Shown piece after piece: positions 35,668 through 43,800 of a stretch of 64,000 nucleotides of DNA. Location of the stretch: positions 2,666,001 through 2,730,000 of the forward strand of contig NZ_CP010897.2 in NCBI RefSeq assembly GCF_000934605.2, written 5' to 3'. A program made the position numbers and the translations under genes. Position 1 is the first letter of the stretch; every line of letters starts with the position of its first letter. The notes beneath the pieces were generated by a model. That model did no database searches, was not told where the DNA came from, and saw only the letters and a program-made list of their open reading frames with translations. The stretch is from Pandoraea vervacti (GTDB lineage Bacteria; Pseudomonadota; Gammaproteobacteria; Burkholderiales; Burkholderiaceae).

Positions 35668-36651
35668 TCACGTCTGCCACTGCTGCACGGCAAAGTCGTG
35701 ACGAATCAGGCGACTGTCCAGAAGGAAACGTTTGACGCCATCGAGGAGCTGGATGCCGGAGGACGGGAGTGCATCGCCCGGGTAGTTGGCAATGGGATGT
35801 GAAATCTTGACGGTTTCGATCGGAATGCCGCTCGTGCGCTGGTGAAAGTCGAAATAAGCGGCCGGATCGCGTTTGATGTCGGCGAGCGCATCGCGTCGCG
35901 CCCGGTTCCATGCGGCGGGCAATGCCGGGGCCTGATCGAGCACCTTGTCAGACGCCACGATGACCGACGACCCGAGCAATTCGGGATGCTGGGCCGCCTT
36001 GTCGATGACGGGATACCCCTGTGCGGCGAGCGTCGGCCCGAGATCCGATTGCGCCGCATAGGCGCCGATGGAACCGTGTTCGAGGGCAGCGCCGGCGTCG
36101 CGCCCGAGCATATGCACAACGCGCACACGCCCCGTCAGCCCTGCGCCGTCGAGCACGCCGAGCAGATACCGGTGGATGTACGAGCCGAGCGGCACCCCCA
36201 CGGTCTTGCCTTCGAGCGCCTTGACGCTGCTCACGCCGCCGCGCGGGGTGAGCAGCCATGCCGCCAGCCCGATCTCCTCGAATCCGATCAGGCGCGCCTT
36301 GAGACCTTGAGAGCGCGCGACCACGGCGGGTGTATCGCCGTAAATGCCGACGTCGAGCGTTCCGGAGAAGAACGCTTCGTTCAGGTCGGGCCCGTTCGAA
36401 AACATGTCGAAACGGACGTTATCGAAACCCAATGGCGCCAGTTCGCGCAGCAGGTAGCCGCGATCGAGCGCATAGCCGGTCGGCGCGGCCGGCGCCCGGG
36501 CCGGACCGATGACACCGAAGCGCAACGTCTTGCCGCTGCCGTTTGCGATCGCCGCACGTGCGCCGCTGCCGGCCATCATCAGTCCCGCGGCTGCGCCTTT
36601 GAGTAGCGTGCGGCGCGTGCGGGACAGCCCCTTGTGTGTGTCTTTCGTCAT
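35668..36651 (-). CDS. SsuA/NrtA-like periplasmic substrate-binding protein
   Basis: 327 residues from ATG 36651. The N-terminus carries a Tat-type signal (SRTRRTLLKGAAAGLMMAG). The mature protein follows the aliphatic sulfonate/nitrate/taurine binding-protein pattern: LRFGVIGPARA, then FFSGTLDVGIYGDTPAVVA and AAWLLTPRGGVSSVKALEGKTVGVPLGS. No permease or ATPase gene lies nearby, so it must use a remote transporter or act as a sensor. Its start codon overlaps the ferredoxin stop by one base. It is the third gene of the flavoprotein operon. A sulfonate-type ligand is likely but unproven. Confidence 0.85.
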   Translation of the reverse strand: MTKDTHKGLSRTRRTLLKGAAAGLMMAGSGARAAIANGSGKTLRFGVIGPARAPAAPTGYALDRGYLLRELAPLGFDNVRFDMFSNGPDLNEAFFSGTLDVGIYGDTPAVVARSQGLKARLIGFEEIGLAAWLLTPRGGVSSVKALEGKTVGVPLGSYIHRYLLGVLDGAGLTGRVRVVHMLGRDAGAALEHGSIGAYAAQSDLGPTLAAQGYPVIDKAAQHPELLGSSVIVASDKVLDQAPALPAAWNRARRDALADIKRDPAAYFDFHQRTSGIPIETVKISHPIANYPGDALPSSGIQLLDGVKRFLLDSRLIRHDFAVQQWQT

Positions 36652-36980
36652 CAATGTGCCTTCGTCAACAGAACATAACTGGCGTCGAGCGCCGCAGTGG
36701 AGTGTCGGCCGGGGCCCCAGCCGACGGCATCGCGATAGCTGCCCCAGGACACGTCGCGCAGGCGCTGCGCGTCGGTTTGCGTCGTTGCACGATCGGCCTG
36801 CGGGGCGACGAACAGGGCGTCCTCGGGGCAATACAACTCGCACATGAAGCACGTCTGGCAGTCGTCTTGCCGCGCTATGCGGGGAACACCGCCTTTGACC
36901 GCCTCGAAGACATTGGTCGGGCAGGCGCGCACACAGATGTTGCAGCCGGTGCAGCGGGCCTCGTTCACGATTTCGATCAT
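36651..36980 (-). CDS. Short ferredoxin with two [4Fe-4S] clusters (AprB-like)
   Basis: 109 residues. Two classical cluster motifs occur close together: CTGCNICVRACP (about residues 10-21) and CQTCFMCELYCP (about 42-53). The first 65 residues resemble the ferredoxin segment of adenylylsulfate reductase subunit B, while the tail is short. It would pass electrons to or from the flavoprotein encoded just upstream. The start overlaps the flavoprotein stop (ATGA), and the stop overlaps the next start. This tight coupling suggests a 1:1 complex. Confidence 0.9.
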   Translation of the reverse strand: MIEIVNEARCTGCNICVRACPTNVFEAVKGGVPRIARQDDCQTCFMCELYCPEDALFVAPQADRATTQTDAQRLRDVSWGSYRDAVGWGPGRHSTAALDASYVLLTKAH

Positions 36981-38659
36981 GCGAGGGCTCCCTGGGCGAT
37001 GGCGTCGGGTGTGGCACGCACCGTGACCGGCTGCCTGCGCACCCAGACGTCGTCGAGTCCGCCGCTCAGTAGCCGGTGATGCTGTGCGTCGTCCACAGCG
37101 GTGTGATCCACGCGTCGATGCATGCCGCGAGTTTCGGTGCGCGCTTGCGCGCTGCGATACATCCAGCGCGCAGTCGCAAGCATGGCGGCGGCTTCGCGTG
37201 CACGCACGGCCTCTTGCGCAGTGCCTGCCGGACTTCCGGAGCGCACGCGTTTCCATAGCGTGTCGAGCCGCGTTAGCGAATCGTCGAGCAGATCGGCCCG
37301 ACGCCACCAGTTGCGCTCGAGCGGAAAGACTTCGTCCTGAACGACGCGGACGACTTGCGCGCTGTCGATGGCCTCGGATGACGACGACGCCTGTAGTCCC
37401 ACGCCACCCGTGTGATAGAGCGAAACGGACGTCGCGCGACGGTTGTCCTTCGCAAAGGTCGCCGCCCCGGCGCCGGCCCAGAATCCCGACGACATGGCCC
37501 ACGCGGCGTTATGGCTGCCGCCGCCGGTAAAGCCGCCGCAGATCAATTCGCGTGTCGCGGCGTCGCCGGCGGCGTAAAGCCCGGTTACCGAAGTGGCGCA
37601 ATCGTGGTCCGTGACGTTGAGCCCGCCCGTGCCGCGTACCGTGCCCTCCAGGCGCAGCGTCACGGGAAAGTGTTGCGTGAAGGGATCGATGCCCAGCCGG
37701 TCGAACGGCAGGAAGAAGTTCGGCTGTGCCGTGCGCATCCAGGCCCGAATCTGATCGTCGGCCAGATCGAGGCAGCCGAAGACTTTCCCGGTGGTCAGTT
37801 CGCGGGCGATGACACCTCGCCCTCGCGCCGAACCCGCGCCTTCGATCTTCCGGCCGTCTTCATCGTAGAACGTCGCCCATTTGTAGAACATGGACTTGGT
37901 GACGGAGGCGAAGGCGGGGCCAAGACCATAGGCATTCGAGAACTCCATGCCCGAGAGCTCGGCACCCACCTCGGCGGCCATCAACTGGCCGTCGCCGGTG
38001 AGCACGTTGCAGCCCAGCGCCCGGCTCAGAAATGCGCAGCCGCCGGTCGCAATGACTACGGCGTTCGCACGCACGAGCCACGTCTCGCCGGTCTGGCGGT
38101 TGACGCCGGTCGCACCAGTCACGGCGCCATCGTCGTCGACCAGCAGTTCGAGGGCAGGGCTATGGTCGAGAATACGTGCGCCGCTTTCCTTGACCCGCTT
38201 GCGCATCAGGCGCATGTACTCGGGCCCCTGCACGGACGTGCGTTGCGACTGGCCGAACTCGTCGACCGGGAACGGGTAGCCCCATTGCGCGAGTTGCTCG
38301 ACGTTGTCCCAGGTCTGATCGAGTACGCGATCCATCCATGCATGCTCGGCAAGTTGGCCGCCCATCTCGAAGCGGCTGGCCTTGGCGCGCTCGCGTGTCT
38401 GACCATCGTCCGGCACGTACCAGATCGCCGTACCCGAGGGCGCCGTTGCCCCGGAGGTGCCGCAGTAGCCCTTGTCAGCCAACACGACTGTCGCGCCTTT
38501 TGCGGCGGCACTGATGGCGGCCCATGTTCCCGCAGGGCCGCCGCCGATCACGAGCACGTCCGTGTCGTGACGCTTGCCGACAAAGGCGTCCGTGACTTTG
38601 CGCGATCTCGCTTCCGGGGTCGACCTCGATGTCACGCTCGATTCCACACTCGTCTTCAT
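36977..38659 (-). CDS. FAD-dependent oxidoreductase, AprA/fumarate reductase flavoprotein family
   Basis: 560 residues. The FAD-binding Rossmann motif (VLVIGGGPAGTWAAISAAAKG, about residues 35-55) is followed by an ADKGYCGTSGATAPSG loop. Later come VVIATGGCAFLSRALGCN and the C-terminal FAD contact DHDCATSVTGLYAAGDAA. The order and the partner ferredoxin resemble AprA (adenylylsulfate reductase alpha), but the protein is shorter and no sat or qmo genes are present, so it is a paralogue. With the SsuA-like protein, a role in organosulfur oxidation or reduction is a reasonable guess. It is divergent from a Crp/Fnr regulator 119 bases away, the probable controller. Confidence 0.85.
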   Translation of the reverse strand: MKTSVESSVTSRSTPEARSRKVTDAFVGKRHDTDVLVIGGGPAGTWAAISAAAKGATVVLADKGYCGTSGATAPSGTAIWYVPDDGQTRERAKASRFEMGGQLAEHAWMDRVLDQTWDNVEQLAQWGYPFPVDEFGQSQRTSVQGPEYMRLMRKRVKESGARILDHSPALELLVDDDGAVTGATGVNRQTGETWLVRANAVVIATGGCAFLSRALGCNVLTGDGQLMAAEVGAELSGMEFSNAYGLGPAFASVTKSMFYKWATFYDEDGRKIEGAGSARGRGVIARELTTGKVFGCLDLADDQIRAWMRTAQPNFFLPFDRLGIDPFTQHFPVTLRLEGTVRGTGGLNVTDHDCATSVTGLYAAGDAATRELICGGFTGGGSHNAAWAMSSGFWAGAGAATFAKDNRRATSVSLYHTGGVGLQASSSSEAIDSAQVVRVVQDEVFPLERNWWRRADLLDDSLTRLDTLWKRVRSGSPAGTAQEAVRAREAAAMLATARWMYRSAQARTETRGMHRRVDHTAVDDAQHHRLLSGGLDDVWVRRQPVTVRATPDAIAQGALA

Positions 38660-38778
38660 TTACTTACGCTCCTGAGTCGAATTTCCATATGCCCATCCAT
38701 TACTAGGCGCGGTGCCGAAACGCGTTACGGTGGTCGACCGGCAAACGTTCCCGCTCATTCCCCCAAACTCTCGGTGTC

Positions 38779-39609
38779 ATGCAGTTACCCTCCGCGTCTA
38801 CACCCACGCCGCCCGCCGGCTACGCCAACGCTGCGCGCGACATTGCCGCGCAGGCCGCTTCGCATTTGCCCCTGCACGCGAATGGCCGCGATCTGACCGA
38901 GCGCCAGCGTGCGATCATCTGGACCGCCTTTCGCAACAACGCGGGCCTGCGCGAATGGCGCGACGACGTCCTTCTCGCCCTGATTCAGGCCGGTCGCCTG
39001 CAAACCTATCCCGACGCCACGCTCATCTACGCCGCCGGCGATCCATGCCCGGATGTCCACGTCATCCTGTCCGGTGTGCTCGAATGGGAGTGGACCAATC
39101 CAGAGGGCGGTCGCGCCGTCGAAGACTTCATTCCGCCGGGGGAGGTCGCCAATTTCATTGCGGTACTCACTGGGGAGACCTCCGTTCACCATCAACGCGC
39201 CCGGGGCCTTACCCGGCTCTTTCACATTCCCGCGCAGGCACTGCACGAACAGTTCGCACGGGACCCGACGCTCACCGCATCGCTGCTGCGCCTGATCGCC
39301 GGTCGCGCACGTGGCCTGCATGACCGGCTCGGTCGGCATAGCCTCCAGCCGTTTCGCGCACGTCTCGCGTATCAGCTACTGGCGCTGGCCCGGCGCTACG
39401 GCGTGCCCGACGCATCGGGCGTGACACTGAACCTCCGGCTGTCGCAGGAGGACCTCGCCGCCTTGCTGATGGCCTCGCGCCAGTACCTCAACCGGGAGTT
39501 CCGGTGGTTTCTGGACCGGCAACTGGTGCGCGTGCGCTACGGGCGCGTGACGTTGCTGGATATGGCAGCCTTGCAGGCGATCAGCGAGGGGCGGGATGTT
39601 GAGCCCTGA
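38779..39609 (+). CDS. Crp/Fnr-family transcriptional regulator
   Basis: 276 residues. After a 60-residue lead the cyclic-nucleotide-like beta-barrel spans about 75-165 (GDPCPDVHVILSGVLEWEW, then PPGEVANFIAVLTGE). The C-terminal winged helix has LSQEDLAALLMASRQYLNREFRWFL, with the recognition helix near residues 225-240. No N-terminal FNR-type cysteine cluster is present, so it is not an iron-sulfur oxygen sensor. It is divergent from the flavoprotein/ferredoxin/binding-protein operon and most likely regulates it. No symmetric FNR or CRP box was found in the 119-base gap. Confidence 0.9.
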   Translation: MQLPSASTPTPPAGYANAARDIAAQAASHLPLHANGRDLTERQRAIIWTAFRNNAGLREWRDDVLLALIQAGRLQTYPDATLIYAAGDPCPDVHVILSGVLEWEWTNPEGGRAVEDFIPPGEVANFIAVLTGETSVHHQRARGLTRLFHIPAQALHEQFARDPTLTASLLRLIAGRARGLHDRLGRHSLQPFRARLAYQLLALARRYGVPDASGVTLNLRLSQEDLAALLMASRQYLNREFRWFLDRQLVRVRYGRVTLLDMAALQAISEGRDVEP

Positions 39610-39928
39610 CAAACGCGTCAGGACTATTGTGTGAGCGGCCGGGCGAGGCGATCTGTCGACAAGCCGACAGTGTTTCGCGGGATTTCTTCTACTTAAATTC
39701 CGATGCCGGGGGGCGGCGAGCCAGCCCGGCGGCGTGATCCGTGTGGGAGAGAAGCGGCGCAGGGGAAGGTGCGCAGGGAAGCAAGGAGGGAGGAAGGGAG
39801 GGCGAGGAAGGGCGATCAACGTCGCGAACCGTGCGCGCGAATGTGCGGTGCAGGCGAGGTGCAGGCGCGGCGGCGCGTGCCGCAAGGGCGACCGGGTCAA
39901 TCAGCCCCCGCCGCGCCGGGGGCCTGGA
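39610..39928. other. Non-coding gap with purine-rich stretch
   Basis: 319 bases between convergent genes with no supported gene. A strongly purine-biased segment (about 39740-39815, mostly G and A with a GGGAGG/GGAAGG pattern) is the only feature. Frames through it give very Arg/Gly-rich peptides and look accidental. No clear terminator hairpin was seen. Confidence 0.5.
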
Positions 39929-40987
39929 TCAGAACACCAGCGTCGCCGTCGCCATGAACGTCTTCGTACTCTTGAGGCGGTTCGTCGCGGTGATGGTCGG
40001 CACCCAGCGTGCGGAAAACGACAGCGGGTGTTTGCCGTCGAGCTTGGTGTCGTAGGTGACGATGGGGCCCAGCGCGAAGTCATGGCCCCGGAAGCCATTG
40101 AGCTGGTCGGCGGTGGGGCCGCTGTCGCTGCCCAACTGCTGGGTGGTGCCGAGGACCAGCCCGATGCCCAGTCCGTTCGAGAACTTCTTCAGTCCCATGA
40201 CGTCGAGCGTGAAAAGCGGCGCGTTCTGGTAATCGGTGGCGGTGTTGCGCGTGTAGAACTGCACCCCGGCGATCACGTCGAATTCCAGATCGTAGGCCGG
40301 CACGAACTTCGTGTAGGCCACCTGCGGAATGAACGTCCAGTTATTCAGGCTCGGGTTGGCGAGGGCATTCGGATCGTAGCGCCCGGTCGGCGCCCAGATC
40401 GCCACCGAGAACGACATGTGGTCGGTCTTCGAGAAGTGATAGCCCGCGATGATCGGTGTGAATGTGATATCGAACAGGTTCGATGCGGTCTGCGACGTAC
40501 TCGTGGAATTTCCGCGGCCGCCGCTCAGGGAAGCCGTCGCCTTTGTCCACAGATACGGCAATGTGAAGCTGGACGCGAAGTTCCACGCGCCGGTGCCCGT
40601 ATTCCACGTCTTCATGAGGGTAGCGAGCGTGAACGACAGTTCGCCGTCCAGCCCGAGCGAGGTCTTGCCCGCAATCGGCACCTGACGGCTGCCGCTAATG
40701 TTGCCGTCGAAGTAGATTTCGGCCAGATTGACCGCCCAGATGGGTTCCGGCGAGACCACGCCGGCGTTTGGCTGCACCCCTGTGCCGCTCACAGGTCGCC
40801 CGAGCGCGCCTTCGGTCGCGCTGGCTGACGGTGCGATGGTGGCCAGCGTCATGATCGCGGCTCCCAGCGTCAGCGCCGGGCGCCATGGCCGCAATTGAGG
40901 GAATCGCTGGCGCACTGCGCATGCGTTCGTGGTCGACGTATCGGGCGTGGAGAGCGAATGCGCCATGGTCGTGGTCTCGGACATCAT
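39929..40987 (-). CDS. Outer-membrane protein of the MetA-pathway/phenol degradation family (SphA-like)
   Basis: 352 residues with a long N-terminal signal region (hydrophobic core LTLGAAIMTLATIAPSASA, about residues 40-58). The rest shows alternating beta-strand character and ends in Phe, as outer-membrane barrels do (TKTFMATATLVF). It matches the style of PF13557 transporters (FAPTGRYD-like segment, here IWAPTGRYDPNALANPS). It would be a channel for hydrophobic or aromatic compounds. It is the last gene of the FGE-sulfatase operon, 23 bases after the MFS-spermidine synthase fusion, and could bring the sulfated substrate in or the product out. Confidence 0.82.
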   Translation of the reverse strand: MMSETTTMAHSLSTPDTSTTNACAVRQRFPQLRPWRPALTLGAAIMTLATIAPSASATEGALGRPVSGTGVQPNAGVVSPEPIWAVNLAEIYFDGNISGSRQVPIAGKTSLGLDGELSFTLATLMKTWNTGTGAWNFASSFTLPYLWTKATASLSGGRGNSTSTSQTASNLFDITFTPIIAGYHFSKTDHMSFSVAIWAPTGRYDPNALANPSLNNWTFIPQVAYTKFVPAYDLEFDVIAGVQFYTRNTATDYQNAPLFTLDVMGLKKFSNGLGIGLVLGTTQQLGSDSGPTADQLNGFRGHDFALGPIVTYDTKLDGKHPLSFSARWVPTITATNRLKSTKTFMATATLVF

Positions 40988-41010
40988 TGACGGGAACGGT
41001 TGTCGTTGTC

Positions 41011-43686
41011 TTAGTTGTTATCGGGCTTGCCTGCGAACCAGCGGAAGTACGGGTTGTCGCCATCCAGTCGCATGGCCGTGTTGAGTTGACGCGCCCACGT
41101 GCTGCGGTCGCCGTCGAGCGCGGCCAGCGACGCGCCGTAGAAGGCCCGCAACGCGTCGCGCGACCGGGTGAACTCGGCCTTGAGCGCATCGTCGGCGCCG
41201 ACGACCGGCGGCTCGTTCTGCAAGGCGAGCAGGTTACGCAGCGTCGGGGCGAATGCCTGACGGCCCACCCACGGCGCGTATTCGATGCCGGGACGGTCGT
41301 CGGTGACGGGGGCGGCATCTTCCACGTAATAGGCGAGGCCGGAGCGGTCCGTCATCCAGGTGGCGAGCAGCGCGCCCGGCGAATCGATGCCGACTTCCTT
41401 GAGCGCCTGAGCCACGCCCGGCTGAGCAAAGCGCTGCCGGATCGACGCGGCGTCGAGCACCAACGGCGTCTGTCCGCCCACGAGCAGCATCTCGTGCAAC
41501 TCGGTCGTCCACAGACTGGCGTGCGGGAAGACGGCGATGAAGCTGGCGATGAGGGCCTTCGTTTCGGCTTCGTTTTGCGTGGGCAATGGGAGCCATTGCG
41601 CTACGACGCCGCCATCGCGCAGGCGCGACGACGCGAGTCGGTAGAAGTCCGTCGAATAGAGATTCGCCACGCCCGCAGCGCTCGGCGGCGGCGGCTCCAG
41701 CGTGATCAGGTCGTACCGGTCGGTGCTGCGCAGCAGTTCGCGTCGGCCGTCTCGCACACGGATGTCCATGCGCTTGTCTTCCGCCACGCCGTAATTGCCT
41801 TTGAAGTGCGACGAGGCACGCACCACGCCCGGCAGCAGCTCGGCGGTGACACGCTGCGTGAGTCCCGGATATTGCAGCAGCGCGCCCGCCGTAATCCCGG
41901 TACCCAGGCCAATCACCAGGGCACTTTGCGGCTGCGTGCGAGCGACGATGAGCGGCAGGAGCGCCTGAAGGCGCATATAACGCAGCGAGGTCATGGCGTC
42001 GCCCGAATTCGACACGCCCTGAATATAGAGGCGCTCGAACCGGTGCGTGCCCGACGACTGACGCAGCACCGCGACGGTGGCGCCGCGGCCTTCCTCGTAG
42101 AACGTGAGTTCGCCGCCGCGTGCCTGCGAGAGCAATGTGGCGAGCCGTTGCGGCGGTGTCGCGACGGCAGCCGCACAGAGCAAGACCGTCAGCGCGACGA
42201 CGCCGCCGCGCGACACGTTGCCTACCCCCGCCCCTCTCGATACGGCAATCAGCGCGACGACACACGCCACGCCAGCGAGCACGCCCAGCGTGCGCACCAA
42301 TCCCAGCGACGGTACCAGCCAGAAACCCGTCACCAGCGAGCCGACGATGCCGCCTGCGGTGTTGAGCGCGACCACGCGTCCGACACCCCGGCCGACGTAA
42401 CCGGCGTCGACGGCAATGCGCAGGACATAAGGGAATGCCGCGCCCAGCAGCAATGTGGGGAGGAACACCACGCCAAGGCCCGCCACCAGAAAGCGCGCGC
42501 ACATGGCCACCGTGGTGCTGTGCGTGACCGAGTAGGCCACGCTCGCGAGCCAGCCTTGCGAGATGAAAATCCAGTCGCCCAGCCCGTAAAGCGTGCCCGC
42601 CGCAACGACGCCCGCACCGGCGACGAGGATCGCGAACATGCCCCACGGGTCGCGCGAGCGTTCCACTCGACGGGCGACCAGCGCGCTACCGAGCGTAAGG
42701 CCGCACAGGTAGGTCGCCAGCACGATGGCGAAGGCGAACGCCCGCGTGCTGATGAACTGAACGATGGCCTGCGACCACATCACCTCGTAGCCGAGCGCGA
42801 CACCGCCGGCAGCAGCGTACAGCCAGACGGCAAGCGCGCCGCGCCGCCGCGCGAGCGACGTGTCGCTCGTCGAGGTCAGTACGTCGCTCTCAATCTCGAC
42901 CGGCGTGAAGGGCAGCGTGGCCGACGCACGTCGCGACGCGATGAGCGCTGCGACGGCGAGCAGCACGTTCAGTGCTGCCGCTGCGAACGCTGCCCCCTGC
43001 ATGCCGAGCGCGGGAATTAGCCAGAACGGCACGGCCAGCACACCGATGACCGCACCGATGGTGTTGGCCGCGTAAAGGCGCGCACCTACGTGGCCGACAT
43101 GGCCGCCGATGGCGCCGCGCGAGCGCATGAGCACCGGTAGCGTTCCGCCCATGAAGACGGCCGGCAAACCCACGAGCAAAAACGGCAGCGCCCACGCGGC
43201 GATGCCCAGATGGGCTTCGAGCCATGCGAAGGGCGCGGCGGCGCGTGCGAGCATTAGCGTGCTGACGACCGCGCTCAGCGCGACCGCCGCCTCGAGCGCG
43301 GCGTAAAGACGCATCGGATTCGCGATGTCGTCGGCGCGGCGTCCGAAGTACCAGCCGCCCAACGCCAGTCCGCAGAAAAAGGCGCTGATGGCAATGGACA
43401 CCGCATGCACCTCCACGCCGACGACGAGCGAGAGTTGCCGGATCCAGAGCATCTGAAATACAAGGGCCGAGGCGCCCGAGAGCACGAGCAGCAACGCCGG
43501 CCATGCCAGCGGCGGGGCCGCCGTCTCGATCGGAGAAGCCAGGGACGAAGAGGCAGAGGCGTCTGCCGCAGCGGGCGACGGGGCTGGCGGGGTGGAGGGA
43601 TTAGGCGCGGTGGCCGATGCGGGCTTGCTGCCCTTGCGGCGGTCGCGAGGCGCGGGAATGGACGGAGAAGCCAGCATATCGGTCAT
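41011..43686 (-). CDS. Fused MFS-like membrane protein and spermidine synthase-like domain
   Basis: 891 residues. A Pro/Ala-rich lead of about 55 residues precedes some 12-14 transmembrane helices (about 60-500) of MFS type. The C-terminal 390 residues are a spermidine synthase-like Rossmann domain with ALVIGLGTGITAGALLQYPG (SAM-binding glycine motif), ELLPGVVRASSHF and the acidic DLITLEPPPPSAAGVANLYS. Such fusions are common, but their reaction is not established; aminopropyl transfer or SAM-dependent methylation and export are possibilities. Its place inside a sulfatase-FGE operon suggests that it acts on an envelope molecule handled by the sulfatase. Confidence 0.88.
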   Translation of the reverse strand: MTDMLASPSIPAPRDRRKGSKPASATAPNPSTPPAPSPAAADASASSSLASPIETAAPPLAWPALLLVLSGASALVFQMLWIRQLSLVVGVEVHAVSIAISAFFCGLALGGWYFGRRADDIANPMRLYAALEAAVALSAVVSTLMLARAAAPFAWLEAHLGIAAWALPFLLVGLPAVFMGGTLPVLMRSRGAIGGHVGHVGARLYAANTIGAVIGVLAVPFWLIPALGMQGAAFAAAALNVLLAVAALIASRRASATLPFTPVEIESDVLTSTSDTSLARRRGALAVWLYAAAGGVALGYEVMWSQAIVQFISTRAFAFAIVLATYLCGLTLGSALVARRVERSRDPWGMFAILVAGAGVVAAGTLYGLGDWIFISQGWLASVAYSVTHSTTVAMCARFLVAGLGVVFLPTLLLGAAFPYVLRIAVDAGYVGRGVGRVVALNTAGGIVGSLVTGFWLVPSLGLVRTLGVLAGVACVVALIAVSRGAGVGNVSRGGVVALTVLLCAAAVATPPQRLATLLSQARGGELTFYEEGRGATVAVLRQSSGTHRFERLYIQGVSNSGDAMTSLRYMRLQALLPLIVARTQPQSALVIGLGTGITAGALLQYPGLTQRVTAELLPGVVRASSHFKGNYGVAEDKRMDIRVRDGRRELLRSTDRYDLITLEPPPPSAAGVANLYSTDFYRLASSRLRDGGVVAQWLPLPTQNEAETKALIASFIAVFPHASLWTTELHEMLLVGGQTPLVLDAASIRQRFAQPGVAQALKEVGIDSPGALLATWMTDRSGLAYYVEDAAPVTDDRPGIEYAPWVGRQAFAPTLRNLLALQNEPPVVGADDALKAEFTRSRDALRAFYGASLAALDGDRSTWARQLNTAMRLDGDNPYFRWFAGKPDNN

Positions 43687-43800
43687 GTCGCGCTTTGAAT
43701 GTCGTATTGGGGTGACACAGGTGCCAGTGAAACCACCCGGCCGCGCCGGAAGTGAAGCGACTCCGGCGCGGCGGGCGTATTACCAGACTTGCGATCCGAC

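Noticed and set aside
38660..38778. FNR or CRP box between the flavoprotein operon and the Crp/Fnr gene
   Set aside because: No TTGAT-N4-ATCAA or TGTGA-N6-TCACA-like symmetry was visible.
40885..43020. 711-codon plus-strand frame
   Set aside because: Antisense to the MFS-spermidine synthase fusion; Arg/Gln/His-rich and motif-free.
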